From Phycisphaeraceae bacterium (GTDB lineage: Bacteria > Planctomycetota > Phycisphaerae > Phycisphaerales > Zrk34): a stretch of DNA of 64,000 nucleotides. The notes under the pieces were generated by a model, which saw only the letters and a program-made list of their open reading frames with translations, had not been told where the DNA came from and ran no database searches. The position numbers were made by a program, and so were the translations under genes. This document shows positions 1-9,186 of the stretch, piece by piece (the stretch's first letter is position 1; the number at the start of each line of letters is the position of its first letter). The stretch covers positions 1 to 64,000 of the forward strand of contig JANQHK010000127.1 in the NCBI GenBank assembly GCA_028282685.1, given 5' to 3'.

Positions 1-1
1 C

Positions 2-3000
2 GGCCGCAGCGCCGTCGTCGGTGGTGAGGGTGCCGAGCGGCGCGGCGCCGCCGACACCACCGAGACCACCGTGCTCAACACCACGGCCCTGTCCGCGGCC
101 CGATTCCTGTTCAACGATCCGGTCGAGATTGCGGTCGGCACCGCGGCCACGCCGAACACCGGTACGGTGACCCTCACCGCTTCCAGCGAAGAAGGCAACG
201 TCGCGGTCGAAGCGCCCGGCGCGGACACCGACGACGCCGTGGCCTTCAACAACTACCTCAACAGCTTCGAGGGCGAGTTGAATCGTCTGGTCGTCAACAC
301 CACCGCCGGCGGCCTGGGCGGCACGACCCGCTTCGGCAACGGCACGGGTGACGACTTCATCGGCGCCGGGGTCGACGGCATTGCCGGCAATGCCGAAGAC
401 GATCGCCTGGCGCACCTGGAAACCAACGCCAACGGCGTCACGCATATCCGCACCACCACTATTCTCATCGATGGCGCTTCGGTCACACACGACGACCCGG
501 TCGTCCTGTTCACCGATGTGCTTTACGACGAGGACGATCCGGACGGCGTGATCACCTTCAACAACACCGTCGACAGCGACGGCACCCCGCGTGACCTGAC
601 CATCACCACCGCCGGCGGCGAAGGCGCCGGTGCGGACGATCCCACGCTCGACGTCACCACCGTCTTCAACGGCGTTGTTGGCGGCGCCTCGCCGCTCGAC
701 GTGCTCACCGTCAACCACGATGGCGCCGGCGTCGGCACTGTGCCTTCCGGCACCGACCCGGGCGGCGACGTGACGCTGATCAGCGCCGACATTTCCGCCG
801 ACACCATGGACTTCTACGACAACGTCCAGATCGGCGACGATATCACGCTGACCGGCGTGGATTCGGCCGTGGATGGCACGACCGTCACGTTCCACGCGCT
901 GCTCGACTCCCAGCCCACCGAAACCAACGATCTGACCGTCAACGCCGTGACCACGCAGTTCAAGGAAGACGTTGGCTCCATCGAGCCGCTGGACACGGTG
1001 ACCACCGATGGCGGCGGGACGCACACCACCATCCTCGGTGACAACGGCGATGCCGATGACGCCGAAACTGTGACGATGGAGGCCGACCGGTTCATCTTTG
1101 AGGACGATGTGGTCCTCGAGGACGACATCCAGGTCACGGGCAACGAAAACGGTGACGGCGGCGATGCGACGACGATCGCCATCGACTTCCGGGAAGACGT
1201 TGACAGCGACGGCGTCCTGGGGCGCGATCTGACATTGATCACGTCCGACGGCGGACTGACCCGCATCGGCGATGCTTCGGACGACTTGGTCGGCGGCGAC
1301 GATCCGCTGGACGTGCTCAAAGTCGATAACTACGCCCTGCCCGACGGCGGCGACGGCACCACGCTGATCAACGCTTCGGCGATCGATGTGGATACCGAGG
1401 CCACGTTCAACGATAAGGTCGCCATCGGAACCGACGGCGTGACCATCACCGCCGCGTCCGGCGGCAGCGGTTCGACCATCCGCTTCAACAACACGCTCGA
1501 CGGCGAACTGGCCGACGGAGCCAACGCCAACGACCTGACGCTCGACGCCACCACCGTCATCTTCGACGACGACGGTGCCATGGGCGAGGGCGTGCAGGAC
1601 GCCGATACGGCCAACAACGATGCTCTTGATGCCATCGTCGGCGGCGCCACGGCCCTGGGTACGGTGACGGTGGACGGCGCGGTCGATGACGACAGCGAGC
1701 GAACCATCATCAACACCACGGCCATGACGGCCGATGAGTTCATCTTCAGCGATCCGGTGATCGTGGCGGTGGACAAGCCGGGGGTCGATCCCAACGCCGG
1801 CGGCAACGGCGGTGCGGTCACCATCACCGGTAACAACACCACCGGCGCGGACAACCCGACGGTCGTCTTCAACGATACCGCGGACAGTTCCGACAGCGAA
1901 ACCAACGACCTGCTGATCTACACCACCAACGACGGCTGGACGCAGTTCTTCGATGACATCGGCAACCGCTCGGCAGCTCCGACCAGCGCGATCGGCCGTC
2001 TGTACACCAACGCCGACGGCGAAGTCCAGTACATCAAGGGCTCGGCCCAGATCGTCCGGACCAACGGCCTGTCGATCATCCACGACGATCCGGTCGTACT
2101 GTTCAACGACGTCGAGATGATCGAGCACAACGCCAGCGGCGTGGTCTACTTCAACAACACCGTCGACGACAACGTGGACAACACCAACACGCTGACTGTC
2201 ACCACCAACGGCGGACTGACCCGCTTCGGTGACAACTCGGGTACGGATACCGTCGGCGGCGACTCGCCGCTGGCGATGGTGCTCACCCGCGATCTGACCG
2301 ACTCGCCCGGCACCGACATCACCGAGGTCAACGCCGACATGTTCGCCGACATGCTCCAGTTCGATGACAAGGTCCGCCTCGGCGCCGATGCCGTGGGCGA
2401 CGGCGTCATCCGCATGTCGGCCTCCAACGCCAACGATTCCAATACCTCCGTCACATTCAACTCGACGGTCAACAGCGTGGAGGACCTCGAAGCCAATCTG
2501 ACCATCGATTCGCTGGCTACCACGTTCAGCGACGGCCTGGACTCCACCGGCGCCGCCGATGCGACGGCCGACCGTGTGGGCGCCCGCGTCGATGACGGCG
2601 TGGGCACCGACGGCGCCCTCGGCCGCCTGTACACTACTGCGGCCGGCGGCACCGAAACCACCACGGTCGATACCGACGTGGTGATGGCCAATCAGATGGA
2701 GTTCGATTCCGATGTGATCGTCGAGACCGCCGAAGTCAGCTTCATTGGTCTGGCCGACGACGCCACCGCCGGAGACGACGTCCCGGCCACCGGCAGCGAT
2801 GACGGCCTGGGTGACGGCATCGGCGATGCGATCATCTTCAACGGCACGCTCTCCAGTGCTGCTAACGAGTTTAACGATGTGAACCTCGATACCGTCAACG
2901 GCGGTCATGTATGGATCAACAACCGCGTGGGGACGCTGGATACGGCCACGGCCGCGGCGACAGTCGCCCAGCCCGCCAGTGCCGCCGGTCTGGAAGGCGA

Positions 3001-5203
3001 AGAACTCGGCACCTTCCGTACGGACAACCCGGCCAACCCGCTGGTGGATGAAGGCCACTTCCTCGTGGACATTTCGCCGCACGACGCGGCCGGCGATCTC
3101 GTGGCCAACGGCATCACCCACATCAACACCGACGTGATCAAGGCCGGTGGTGCGTTACCTGCAACCATCCACTTCTACGATGCGATCAACCTCACCTTCG
3201 ACGGTGGCGTGACCTACATCAGTGACTTCGGCGACGGCATCTTCTTCCACAACACGCTGGACAGCGAGGAAGACGAAAACAACGACGTGACGTTCTACGC
3301 CCCGAGCTTCTTCGGTGACGGCAACATCATGTTCGGCGATGCCGGCGAATCCGACACCGTCGGCGATAAGGATCTCGACGGCGACACCACCAACACGCGC
3401 CTCGGCGATGTGATCATCACCGACGCCTTCAACGTGGTCGCCAACGCCGACTTCACCGCTCGCAGCTTCACGCAGGGCAGCGTGACGGGCGGCTCGGAGG
3501 AAAGCAACGGCCGCAACAACACCTTCTTCCATAAAGCCCTGACCACCGACGGCATCACCGGCGATCCGCATGCCGGCGACATCATCATCGTGGTGGACAA
3601 TAACATCGCGGTGACCAACATCTCCGCCAACGGCTTCGACGGCGAAGGCGGCGACGGCGGCGACATCTATCTGGTGCCCGGCTTCGACCCGGTCGACCTG
3701 GCCGGTGATATCATCGGTCCGGGCGGTGTGACCGAAGGCGCTCCGGCCGCGGCCGACGGCGCCACCCCCGGCGGCCTGATCCTGCTGCAGTCCGATCCGA
3801 CCACGCCGGATGGCGTCACCGGTAACCCCGGCGGCTCGATCACCGCGCTCGGCGGTACCGGCGGCGGCGATGACGGCACGCTCTTCTTCAACGTCAACGC
3901 TCTGCCCGGCGATTCGCCCACCATCGACGGTCGCGATTCCGTGCCCTTCACCGCCACCATCGTCGGCACCGGCTCGACGGACCTGACCAGCGACAACGAT
4001 TTCCGCATCGAGACCGGCCGCGTGGTCTTCGGGCAGAACGAAAAGACCACCATCTTCGGCTCGCTCTTCATCGACACCTCGCTGGGCGAGGGCTTCGCAG
4101 GCACCGACAACCGCTCGGTCTACCTGACCGACACCAACGTCATGAACGACCTGTGGGTCGTGGTGCACGACGACGGTCCGGGCGGCCCGACCGAAATCTT
4201 CCTGCGACGCCGCGATCTGAACGAGGTCCGCGAGTTCACCGGCCTGACCGTGACCGACTTCGGTCTGGACTTCTTCGCCGGCGACCTGATCGGATTCTCC
4301 GAGGTGGCGGAACTGCTGGATACCTACGGCGCGCTGGATGATGTGCCGGTGATCTTCGCCTCCCCGGGCGCCGATCACGACGCCACGCTCTATGCCGGCA
4401 ACCTCTCGTCCTTCATCAACCGCGACTTCGGCGATCAGGACATCCTCTTCTACACCTTCACCGGTGTGACCGATCCGCTCAGCGTCGGACCCACGGCCTA
4501 CAGCATCGACAACACCAGAGGCATCGTGCTGGATCTGACGGCCCAGAAACCGTCCAACGCCGACGTCTCCGAGGCGCTGGCCGGTGCGATCCCGCGTCCG
4601 CAGCAGGCCGGCGATGTCCTGCTCGACACCCTGCCGGGCACCACCCAGCGTGACCTGCTGCGGCAGATCGGCTACGACCTGCAATCGCTGGGCGCCAACG
4701 ACCTGCTCGACTTCCTGGCCGGCCGCGCTCTCTACAACGATGTCACGGCCAACCTGCGTCGGCAGGTCGGCGACGGCCACGAGTTGACCCGCGATCGTCT
4801 GACCTGGGATCCGGTCACCTCCGTGATCGCCACGTACACCCGCCTGTTCCTCTACGAGGACATCGACGACGAAACCGGCGAGCCGGTGCTCAAGAGCCGC
4901 CACGTCTTCCTGCGTGAAGCGCTGACCAAGGCGTACAGCCGGTACATGCAGCAGAGCGGCCGGTTCGATCCGCAGGGCTTCCGCGATTACATCGAGGCCG
5001 GCGGTAATGAGACCGCCCTGGCCTTGGAAACGATCGATGGTCTGCGTGAACTGTTCCGCCGCCTGGAGATCGCCGGCCTGAGCCCGGCGGAAGTGATCTC
5101 GGCCAAGGCGACGGTCCTGCCGCGTGTGCTGCCCGAAGGCATGACGGTCGGCCAGCTCGACGCGACGGTCAACGCCACGAAGACCACCGCCAGTGCGGAG
5201 TAA
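2..5203 (+). CDS. Giant Asp/Thr/Gly-rich repeat protein, 5'-truncated
   Basis: The frame is open to the left edge, so the N-terminus and any export signal lie outside the window; more than 1,730 residues are visible. Most of the protein is a degenerate repeat of roughly 120-130 residues. Each unit runs through a strand like FNNTVDS, then NDLT(I/V), a GGLTRFGD-type turn, VGGDDPLDVLTV, and a strand ending in FIF.DPV. This Asp/Asn-rich pattern with short strands fits a secreted beta-solenoid or filamentous haemagglutinin-like adhesin, perhaps binding Ca2+. The last 230 or so residues are different: non-repetitive and helix-rich, with charged stretches such as YSRYMQQSGRF. I see no autotransporter barrel, LPXTG or PEP-CTERM anchor. 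Function as a surface or extracellular protein is inference; the repeat architecture is seen directly. Confidence 0.85.
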   Translation, partial: GRSAVVGGEGAERRGAADTTETTVLNTTALSAARFLFNDPVEIAVGTAATPNTGTVTLTASSEEGNVAVEAPGADTDDAVAFNNYLNSFEGELNRLVVNTTAGGLGGTTRFGNGTGDDFIGAGVDGIAGNAEDDRLAHLETNANGVTHIRTTTILIDGASVTHDDPVVLFTDVLYDEDDPDGVITFNNTVDSDGTPRDLTITTAGGEGAGADDPTLDVTTVFNGVVGGASPLDVLTVNHDGAGVGTVPSGTDPGGDVTLISADISADTMDFYDNVQIGDDITLTGVDSAVDGTTVTFHALLDSQPTETNDLTVNAVTTQFKEDVGSIEPLDTVTTDGGGTHTTILGDNGDADDAETVTMEADRFIFEDDVVLEDDIQVTGNENGDGGDATTIAIDFREDVDSDGVLGRDLTLITSDGGLTRIGDASDDLVGGDDPLDVLKVDNYALPDGGDGTTLINASAIDVDTEATFNDKVAIGTDGVTITAASGGSGSTIRFNNTLDGELADGANANDLTLDATTVIFDDDGAMGEGVQDADTANNDALDAIVGGATALGTVTVDGAVDDDSERTIINTTAMTADEFIFSDPVIVAVDKPGVDPNAGGNGGAVTITGNNTTGADNPTVVFNDTADSSDSETNDLLIYTTNDGWTQFFDDIGNRSAAPTSAIGRLYTNADGEVQYIKGSAQIVRTNGLSIIHDDPVVLFNDVEMIEHNASGVVYFNNTVDDNVDNTNTLTVTTNGGLTRFGDNSGTDTVGGDSPLAMVLTRDLTDSPGTDITEVNADMFADMLQFDDKVRLGADAVGDGVIRMSASNANDSNTSVTFNSTVNSVEDLEANLTIDSLATTFSDGLDSTGAADATADRVGARVDDGVGTDGALGRLYTTAAGGTETTTVDTDVVMANQMEFDSDVIVETAEVSFIGLADDATAGDDVPATGSDDGLGDGIGDAIIFNGTLSSAANEFNDVNLDTVNGGHVWINNRVGTLDTATAAATVAQPASAAGLEGEELGTFRTDNPANPLVDEGHFLVDISPHDAAGDLVANGITHINTDVIKAGGALPATIHFYDAINLTFDGGVTYISDFGDGIFFHNTLDSEEDENNDVTFYAPSFFGDGNIMFGDAGESDTVGDKDLDGDTTNTRLGDVIITDAFNVVANADFTARSFTQGSVTGGSEESNGRNNTFFHKALTTDGITGDPHAGDIIIVVDNNIAVTNISANGFDGEGGDGGDIYLVPGFDPVDLAGDIIGPGGVTEGAPAAADGATPGGLILLQSDPTTPDGVTGNPGGSITALGGTGGGDDGTLFFNVNALPGDSPTIDGRDSVPFTATIVGTGSTDLTSDNDFRIETGRVVFGQNEKTTIFGSLFIDTSLGEGFAGTDNRSVYLTDTNVMNDLWVVVHDDGPGGPTEIFLRRRDLNEVREFTGLTVTDFGLDFFAGDLIGFSEVAELLDTYGALDDVPVIFASPGADHDATLYAGNLSSFINRDFGDQDILFYTFTGVTDPLSVGPTAYSIDNTRGIVLDLTAQKPSNADVSEALAGAIPRPQQAGDVLLDTLPGTTQRDLLRQIGYDLQSLGANDLLDFLAGRALYNDVTANLRRQVGDGHELTRDRLTWDPVTSVIATYTRLFLYEDIDDETGEPVLKSRHVFLREALTKAYSRYMQQSGRFDPQGFRDYIEAGGNETALALETIDGLRELFRRLEIAGLSPAEVISAKATVLPRVLPEGMTVGQLDATVNATKTTASAE

Positions 5204-5236
5204 ACGGGGCTCACGGGAAAAGCCCGAACGCATACC

Positions 5237-5265
5237 GCCCCCGGCTCATGCCGGGGGCTTTTTTT
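5237..5265 (+). terminator. Rho-independent terminator of the giant repeat gene
   Basis: A perfect 9-bp stem (GCCCCCGGC / GCCGGGGGC) with a TCAT loop is followed by seven T. It starts 33 bases after the stop codon of the repeat protein. Confidence 0.9.
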
Positions 5266-5282
5266 CATGGGGCCGGCGCACG

Positions 5283-5309
5283 AAAAAGCCGTCCCGTGCG
5301 GGACGGCTT
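5283..5309 (-). terminator. Rho-independent terminator of the small lipoprotein gene
   Basis: Read on the minus strand, a 10-bp stem (AAGCCGTCCC / GGGACGGCTT) with a 4-base loop ends in a T run. It lies downstream of the minus-strand lipoprotein gene, so two terminators face each other in this convergent gap. Confidence 0.85.
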
Positions 5310-5373
5310 GTGATGGTCGGGGAGGCGGCCGAACTCGGTCGACCGCTCGCCGGGGTGACCGGGGTTTCCTGGT

Positions 5374-5754
5374 TTATTCAAACTTGGTCGGGTCGACCTC
5401 TTCGCTGCTTTCTTCGACGCCGGCGATGGCCGTGTCGGGCGAAGTGGTCGGCGTGGTGTCGGTCGGGGCGTTGAGCGCTTCGGCTTCGGCGCGGGCGAAG
5501 GCGTCTTTGGCGCCACGCAGCATCGCATACTGGCTGCGAACCACGTCCGGGCCGAACAGCTGGTAGCCCAGCGAGTCGGAAGCGGCAAGCACGTGTCCGC
5601 CGCCGCTCATCGCCAGGAAGTCCTGCGTCAGCGATTCCTGGGCCTGGAGTTGCCATGCGGGCGTCTTCTGGACGGTGTAGTGTCCGCATCCGCCGAGCAC
5701 GCAGGCGATCAATCCGCCGGCCAACATCAGTTTCAGGGTTTGCTTCATGCTCAT
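5374..5754 (-). CDS. Small predicted lipoprotein, unknown function
   Basis: The 126-residue product begins MSMKQTLKLMLAGGLIACVL and continues GGC, a type II signal peptide with the lipobox cysteine near residue 22. The start at 5754 is supported by a GGAGG six bases upstream; an in-frame extension further upstream lacks a signal sequence. The mature part is short, mildly acidic and Ser/Thr/Pro-rich at the C-terminus (PTDTTPTTSPDT), with no domain I recognise. It is transcribed alone, convergent with the giant repeat gene and ended by its own terminator. Confidence 0.75.
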   Translation of the reverse strand: MSMKQTLKLMLAGGLIACVLGGCGHYTVQKTPAWQLQAQESLTQDFLAMSGGGHVLAASDSLGYQLFGPDVVRSQYAMLRGAKDAFARAEAEALNAPTDTTPTTSPDTAIAGVEESSEEVDPTKFE

Positions 5755-6104
5755 CAGAAACCTCCAGTCATCTTGGGGCCATTGCGGCCCGGTTCCCCCG
5801 ACGTCCGCTGATCGTGTTGCCGTACATAGAGGACGTCGGTCGTTTGTTTCCGTCGCTTTACGTCCGTGCGCTGCATCTTTTTGCATCGGACGCGGTGTTT
5901 TCCGCGGGTAACGCACCCGCAAATCAACCGAGAGCAACGGAAGATATAAACCATGGGGACGCAACGGAGTTTGGAGGGTTTTTCCGTTGCCCGGTTTGTC
6001 GAGCCGGTAGAACCCTCACAACCGTTACAATCCCAACGGCGCCATGCGGTATGAGGTGATTGCCGATAGAATCGCAGCAGAATTTTCACCCCGGTGGAAT
6101 TGTC
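5755..6104. other. Intergenic region between two divergent genes
   Basis: About 350 bases separate the lipoprotein from the mutarotase. A GCGGGT/ACCCGC hairpin lies near 5908-5924 and an AT-rich patch (GATATAAACC) near 5943, so promoters for both directions are probably here. I see no further gene. Confidence 0.5.
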
Positions 6105-7016
6105 ATGCACACCGATTTGACTCACCTGAATGAACGTTTTTCCATCGATTCGCGCCTGACCTTCGCCGAAGGACCGGGCGGACTGCCCACGGCCCACATC
6201 GCCAGCCCGTACTGCCGTGCATCGATCTGTCTCTATGGCGGCCACGTGCTCCACTGGGAGCCCGTCGGCTGCGATCCGGTGATCTTTCTCAGCGAGCGGA
6301 GTTCCTTCACGCCGGGTCAGCCGATTCGCGGTGGGATTCCGATTTGCTGGCCCTGGTTCGCCGATCATCCCGATCGGCCCGATCTGCCGTTACACGGGCT
6401 GGTGCGCACGCGATTCTGGCAGGTGATCGATACCGCCGAGTTGCCCGACGGCTCCGTCGTCGTGGCGCTGGAGATCACCGACGATGACTCCACGCGCAAA
6501 CTCTGGCCGCATCCGTTCCGACTGGAGCTGACGGCGACCTTTGGAATCGTGTTCGATCTCGAACTGGTGACCACCAATCTGTCCGATTCCACGCTGCGCC
6601 TTACCGAAGCGCTGCACAGTTATTTCCGGGTGGCCGATGCCGAGCGCGTCCGCGTCCGTGGCCTGGATGGAGCGGTGTATATCGATAAGGCGGACGCATT
6701 TACCCGCAAGACGCAAGTCGGGCCGGTTGAACCTGTGACCTCGTCCGATAGCGTCTATCTCAATAGCGAGCAGGCCTGTCTGATCGAGGATCCGTCAGGG
6801 GGCCGCCGGATCTGCATCGCCAAGCGGGGCAGCCGATCGACGGTCGTGTTCAATCCCGGGCCGGAATGCGCGCGTGACATGACGGACCTGACCGATACCG
6901 CCTGGCGTCAGATGGTCTGCGTGGAAACGGCCAACGCACTGGACAACATGGTGGAAATAGAGGCGGGGCAGTTGCACCGTCTCGGCGCCACCATTGCCCT
7001 GGAACCGCAGGAATGA
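6105..7016 (+). CDS. D-hexose-6-phosphate mutarotase (aldose-1-epimerase superfamily)
   Basis: Expected to interconvert alpha and beta anomers of hexose 6-phosphates in the cytoplasm. The 303-residue product has the YeaD/Ymr099c family layout: YGGHVLHWEP, then LSERSSFTPGQPIRGGIPICWPWF, a typical signature of this family, then HGLVRTRFW and an ALHSYFRV segment carrying the second conserved histidine. I chose the ATG at 6105 because GGTGGA precedes it and the family usually begins close to this point; a TTG at 6060 would add 15 unmatched residues. The stop overlaps the start of the glycoside hydrolase by four bases (ATGA), so the two are probably translated together, linking the enzyme to saccharide catabolism. 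Confidence 0.88.
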   Translation: MHTDLTHLNERFSIDSRLTFAEGPGGLPTAHIASPYCRASICLYGGHVLHWEPVGCDPVIFLSERSSFTPGQPIRGGIPICWPWFADHPDRPDLPLHGLVRTRFWQVIDTAELPDGSVVVALEITDDDSTRKLWPHPFRLELTATFGIVFDLELVTTNLSDSTLRLTEALHSYFRVADAERVRVRGLDGAVYIDKADAFTRKTQVGPVEPVTSSDSVYLNSEQACLIEDPSGGRRICIAKRGSRSTVVFNPGPECARDMTDLTDTAWRQMVCVETANALDNMVEIEAGQLHRLGATIALEPQE

Positions 7017-8662
7017 ACGGACGAACCTTCTCTTGGTTGCCGTGGCTTGGGCTGACGTTGTGCTGCGCGGCAACCTGGGCCGGTCCACCGAAGTTCGAGA
7101 AAGCCAATCCGCTCAAGCTCGTGGGCATGCGGGGCTTTCCGCCCGCGGCCGATGTGGATCGACTCAAAAAGCAAGGCAAGGATTTCTTTCCGTTCATCGA
7201 TGCCTTCGGCCAATACGCGCACCGCGACTGGCCGGGAAAGACCCACAGCAAAGAAGACATCCAGCGCCAGGCCGCCGAAGAAGCCGAAGACCTCAAAGCC
7301 CGTTGGGGCCCGCCGCAGCGCAACGGTTACGGCGGGTGGACCGGGGGACCGAAACTGCGGGCCAGTGGATTCTTCCGCGTGGACAAGCACGAGGGCCGCT
7401 GGTGGCTGGTCGATCCGGAAGGGCGGCTGTTCTGGTCGCACGGCATCGACTGCGTGCACGGGTACAACGCCGTCACCCCCATCAGCCACCGCGAGAACTA
7501 TTTCGAGCTGCCGCAGGACAAGCCGCCGTTCGATCGTTTCTTCGGCCACGGCAGTTGGGCGCCGCACGGCTTCTACAAGGACAAGGGCAGGTACCGCGCG
7601 TTTAATTTCACCGCCCTGAACCTGTATCGCAAGTATGGCGAAGACTGGAAGCAGCGCATGACCGACACCGTCCACGATCGCCTGCGCAGCTGGGGGATGA
7701 ACACAATCGGCAACTGGTCGTCCCAGACGGTCTATCTCAAGCGCCGCACGCCCTACGTGGCGACGATCGGTTTCCGCTCACCGCCGATCGCCGGCAGTTC
7801 CGGTTACTGGGGCCAGTTCCCCGATCCGTTTCACCCCGATTTTCGCAGCAATCTCCGAAAGCGTCTCGACAGGCAAAAGGGAAAAGCGGTCGGCGATCCG
7901 TGGTGCATCGGCTACTTCGTCGGCAACGAGTTGAGTTGGGGTAAGGAACGGTCTCTGGCCGTGGCCGTACTCAAGAGTCCGCAGGACCAGCCGGCCAAGC
8001 GGCTGTTCATCGAGAAATTAGAAGCGAAGTACGGAAAGATCGATAAGCTCAACCGCGCCTGGGCCGCCAAGCATAAAGACTGGAACGCCCTGCTGCGCCA
8101 TAGCAACGCCCCTGATCGCAAGCGTGCGCGTGACGACCTGGCCGCCTTCGAGCAGCAATTGCACGAGATGTTTTTCCGCGTCTGCCGGGAGGAAGTGTCC
8201 CGCGCCGCGCCGCAGCAGCTCTACCTGGGTTGCCGTTTCGCCTGGAGAAACGATTCGGCGATCCGTGCTGCGGCGAAATACTGTCATGTCGTCAGCTTCA
8301 ACCGGTACCACGATGACCTTTCCGGTTTCGAGTTGCCCAAGGGAATCGACAAGCCGATCATCATCGGGGAGTTTCACTTCGGCGCGCTGGATCGCGGACT
8401 GTTTCACACGGGCATGCGCAGCATGGCCGACCAGGCCCGGCGCGCCCAGGCCTACCGCCGATATGTCCACTCCGCCCTCGATCACCGGTTGATTATCGGG
8501 ACGCACTGGTTCCAGTACGGCGACCAGGCTGCCACCGGTCGCGGTGACGGGGAGAATTATCAGATCGGTTTTGTCGACGTCTGCGATCGGCCCTATCCGG
8601 AAATGATCGAAGCCGCCCGCGCCATCGGCGCGGAAATGTACCAGCGGCGTGCGAAGCAATAG
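7013..8662 (+). CDS. Secreted clan GH-A glycoside hydrolase, possibly GH50/agarase-like
   Basis: This 549-residue protein has a signal peptide (WLPWLGLTLCCAATWAG) followed by a TIM-barrel hydrolase. In clan GH-A the acid/base glutamate follows Asn at the end of strand 4 and the nucleophile lies on strand 7. Here the candidates are E306 in GYFVGNELSWG and E453 in PIIIGEFHFG. The N-terminal SGFFRVDKHEGRWWLVDPEGRLFWSHGID segment is typical of GH50-like and related (agarase, beta-galactosidase-like) enzymes. Family placement and substrate are inference: a marine galactan or similar polysaccharide is plausible. It overlaps the upstream mutarotase by four bases. Confidence 0.75.
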   Translation: MNGRTFSWLPWLGLTLCCAATWAGPPKFEKANPLKLVGMRGFPPAADVDRLKKQGKDFFPFIDAFGQYAHRDWPGKTHSKEDIQRQAAEEAEDLKARWGPPQRNGYGGWTGGPKLRASGFFRVDKHEGRWWLVDPEGRLFWSHGIDCVHGYNAVTPISHRENYFELPQDKPPFDRFFGHGSWAPHGFYKDKGRYRAFNFTALNLYRKYGEDWKQRMTDTVHDRLRSWGMNTIGNWSSQTVYLKRRTPYVATIGFRSPPIAGSSGYWGQFPDPFHPDFRSNLRKRLDRQKGKAVGDPWCIGYFVGNELSWGKERSLAVAVLKSPQDQPAKRLFIEKLEAKYGKIDKLNRAWAAKHKDWNALLRHSNAPDRKRARDDLAAFEQQLHEMFFRVCREEVSRAAPQQLYLGCRFAWRNDSAIRAAAKYCHVVSFNRYHDDLSGFELPKGIDKPIIIGEFHFGALDRGLFHTGMRSMADQARRAQAYRRYVHSALDHRLIIGTHWFQYGDQAATGRGDGENYQIGFVDVCDRPYPEMIEAARAIGAEMYQRRAKQ

Positions 8663-8715
8663 CTTCGATTCGCCGTGTGGCCGCGATCCGCGGGGCAGCG
8701 CGCATTTGCGACCGT

Positions 8716-9159
8716 TTACAGAATCATCGCCACCGCCAGGGCGCAGCGGACGGTCCACATCCCGGCCCGCAGCCAGTTGCTCAGCACCAGTTGATTGACC
8801 ACGCGCTCGTCGTAACCGTTTTCCAGTTGACGATGGCAGGGCGCCTGCACAATCGCCGTGGACAGCCAGATGCCCAGCAACAGCGCGACGGCGATGCTGT
8901 TCAGAAAGATCAGATCGGGCGGTCCGGCCCGGAAAGCACGATACACCAACAGTCCCGCCGTCGCGGCTTCAACCAGCATCGCCGGGACGACGATCCACGT
9001 GGTGCGCCGAATGTGTTTCCGCTCATACGCAGCAAACGACTCCGGCCCGACCTGGTGCAGCAACGGGTAATGCGCCACCTGCACGAACCAGATCAAACCG
9101 GTCAGGAACGTGGTCGCCATCAGGTGGATCAGCAGAATCGGGTCATTCACGAACGGCAC
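8716..9159 (-). CDS. Four-helix integral membrane protein, DUF1772-like
   Basis: The 147-residue protein has four hydrophobic helices and little else. The first helix is followed by a Gln/His-containing WFVQVAHYPLL segment, and a conserved-looking CHRQLENGYD loop precedes the last helix, a layout I associate with DUF1772-type membrane proteins. A GTG start at 9159 is supported by GGAGGG a few bases upstream. It is convergent with the glycoside hydrolase and 27 bases downstream of the lipoprotein gene on the same strand, so the two may be co-transcribed. Function unknown. Confidence 0.65.
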   Translation of the reverse strand: MPFVNDPILLIHLMATTFLTGLIWFVQVAHYPLLHQVGPESFAAYERKHIRRTTWIVVPAMLVEAATAGLLVYRAFRAGPPDLIFLNSIAVALLLGIWLSTAIVQAPCHRQLENGYDERVVNQLVLSNWLRAGMWTVRCALAVAMIL

Positions 9160-9186
9160 GGTTGGCCCTCCACGCGACCGTTGCGC

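Noticed and set aside
3155-5233. Long minus-strand reading frame (692 codons) opposite the giant repeat gene
   Set aside because: High GC and GAC/GCC/GGC codon use on the plus strand leave few stops on the other strand; the translation is low in complexity and matches no family, while the plus strand encodes a consistent repeat.
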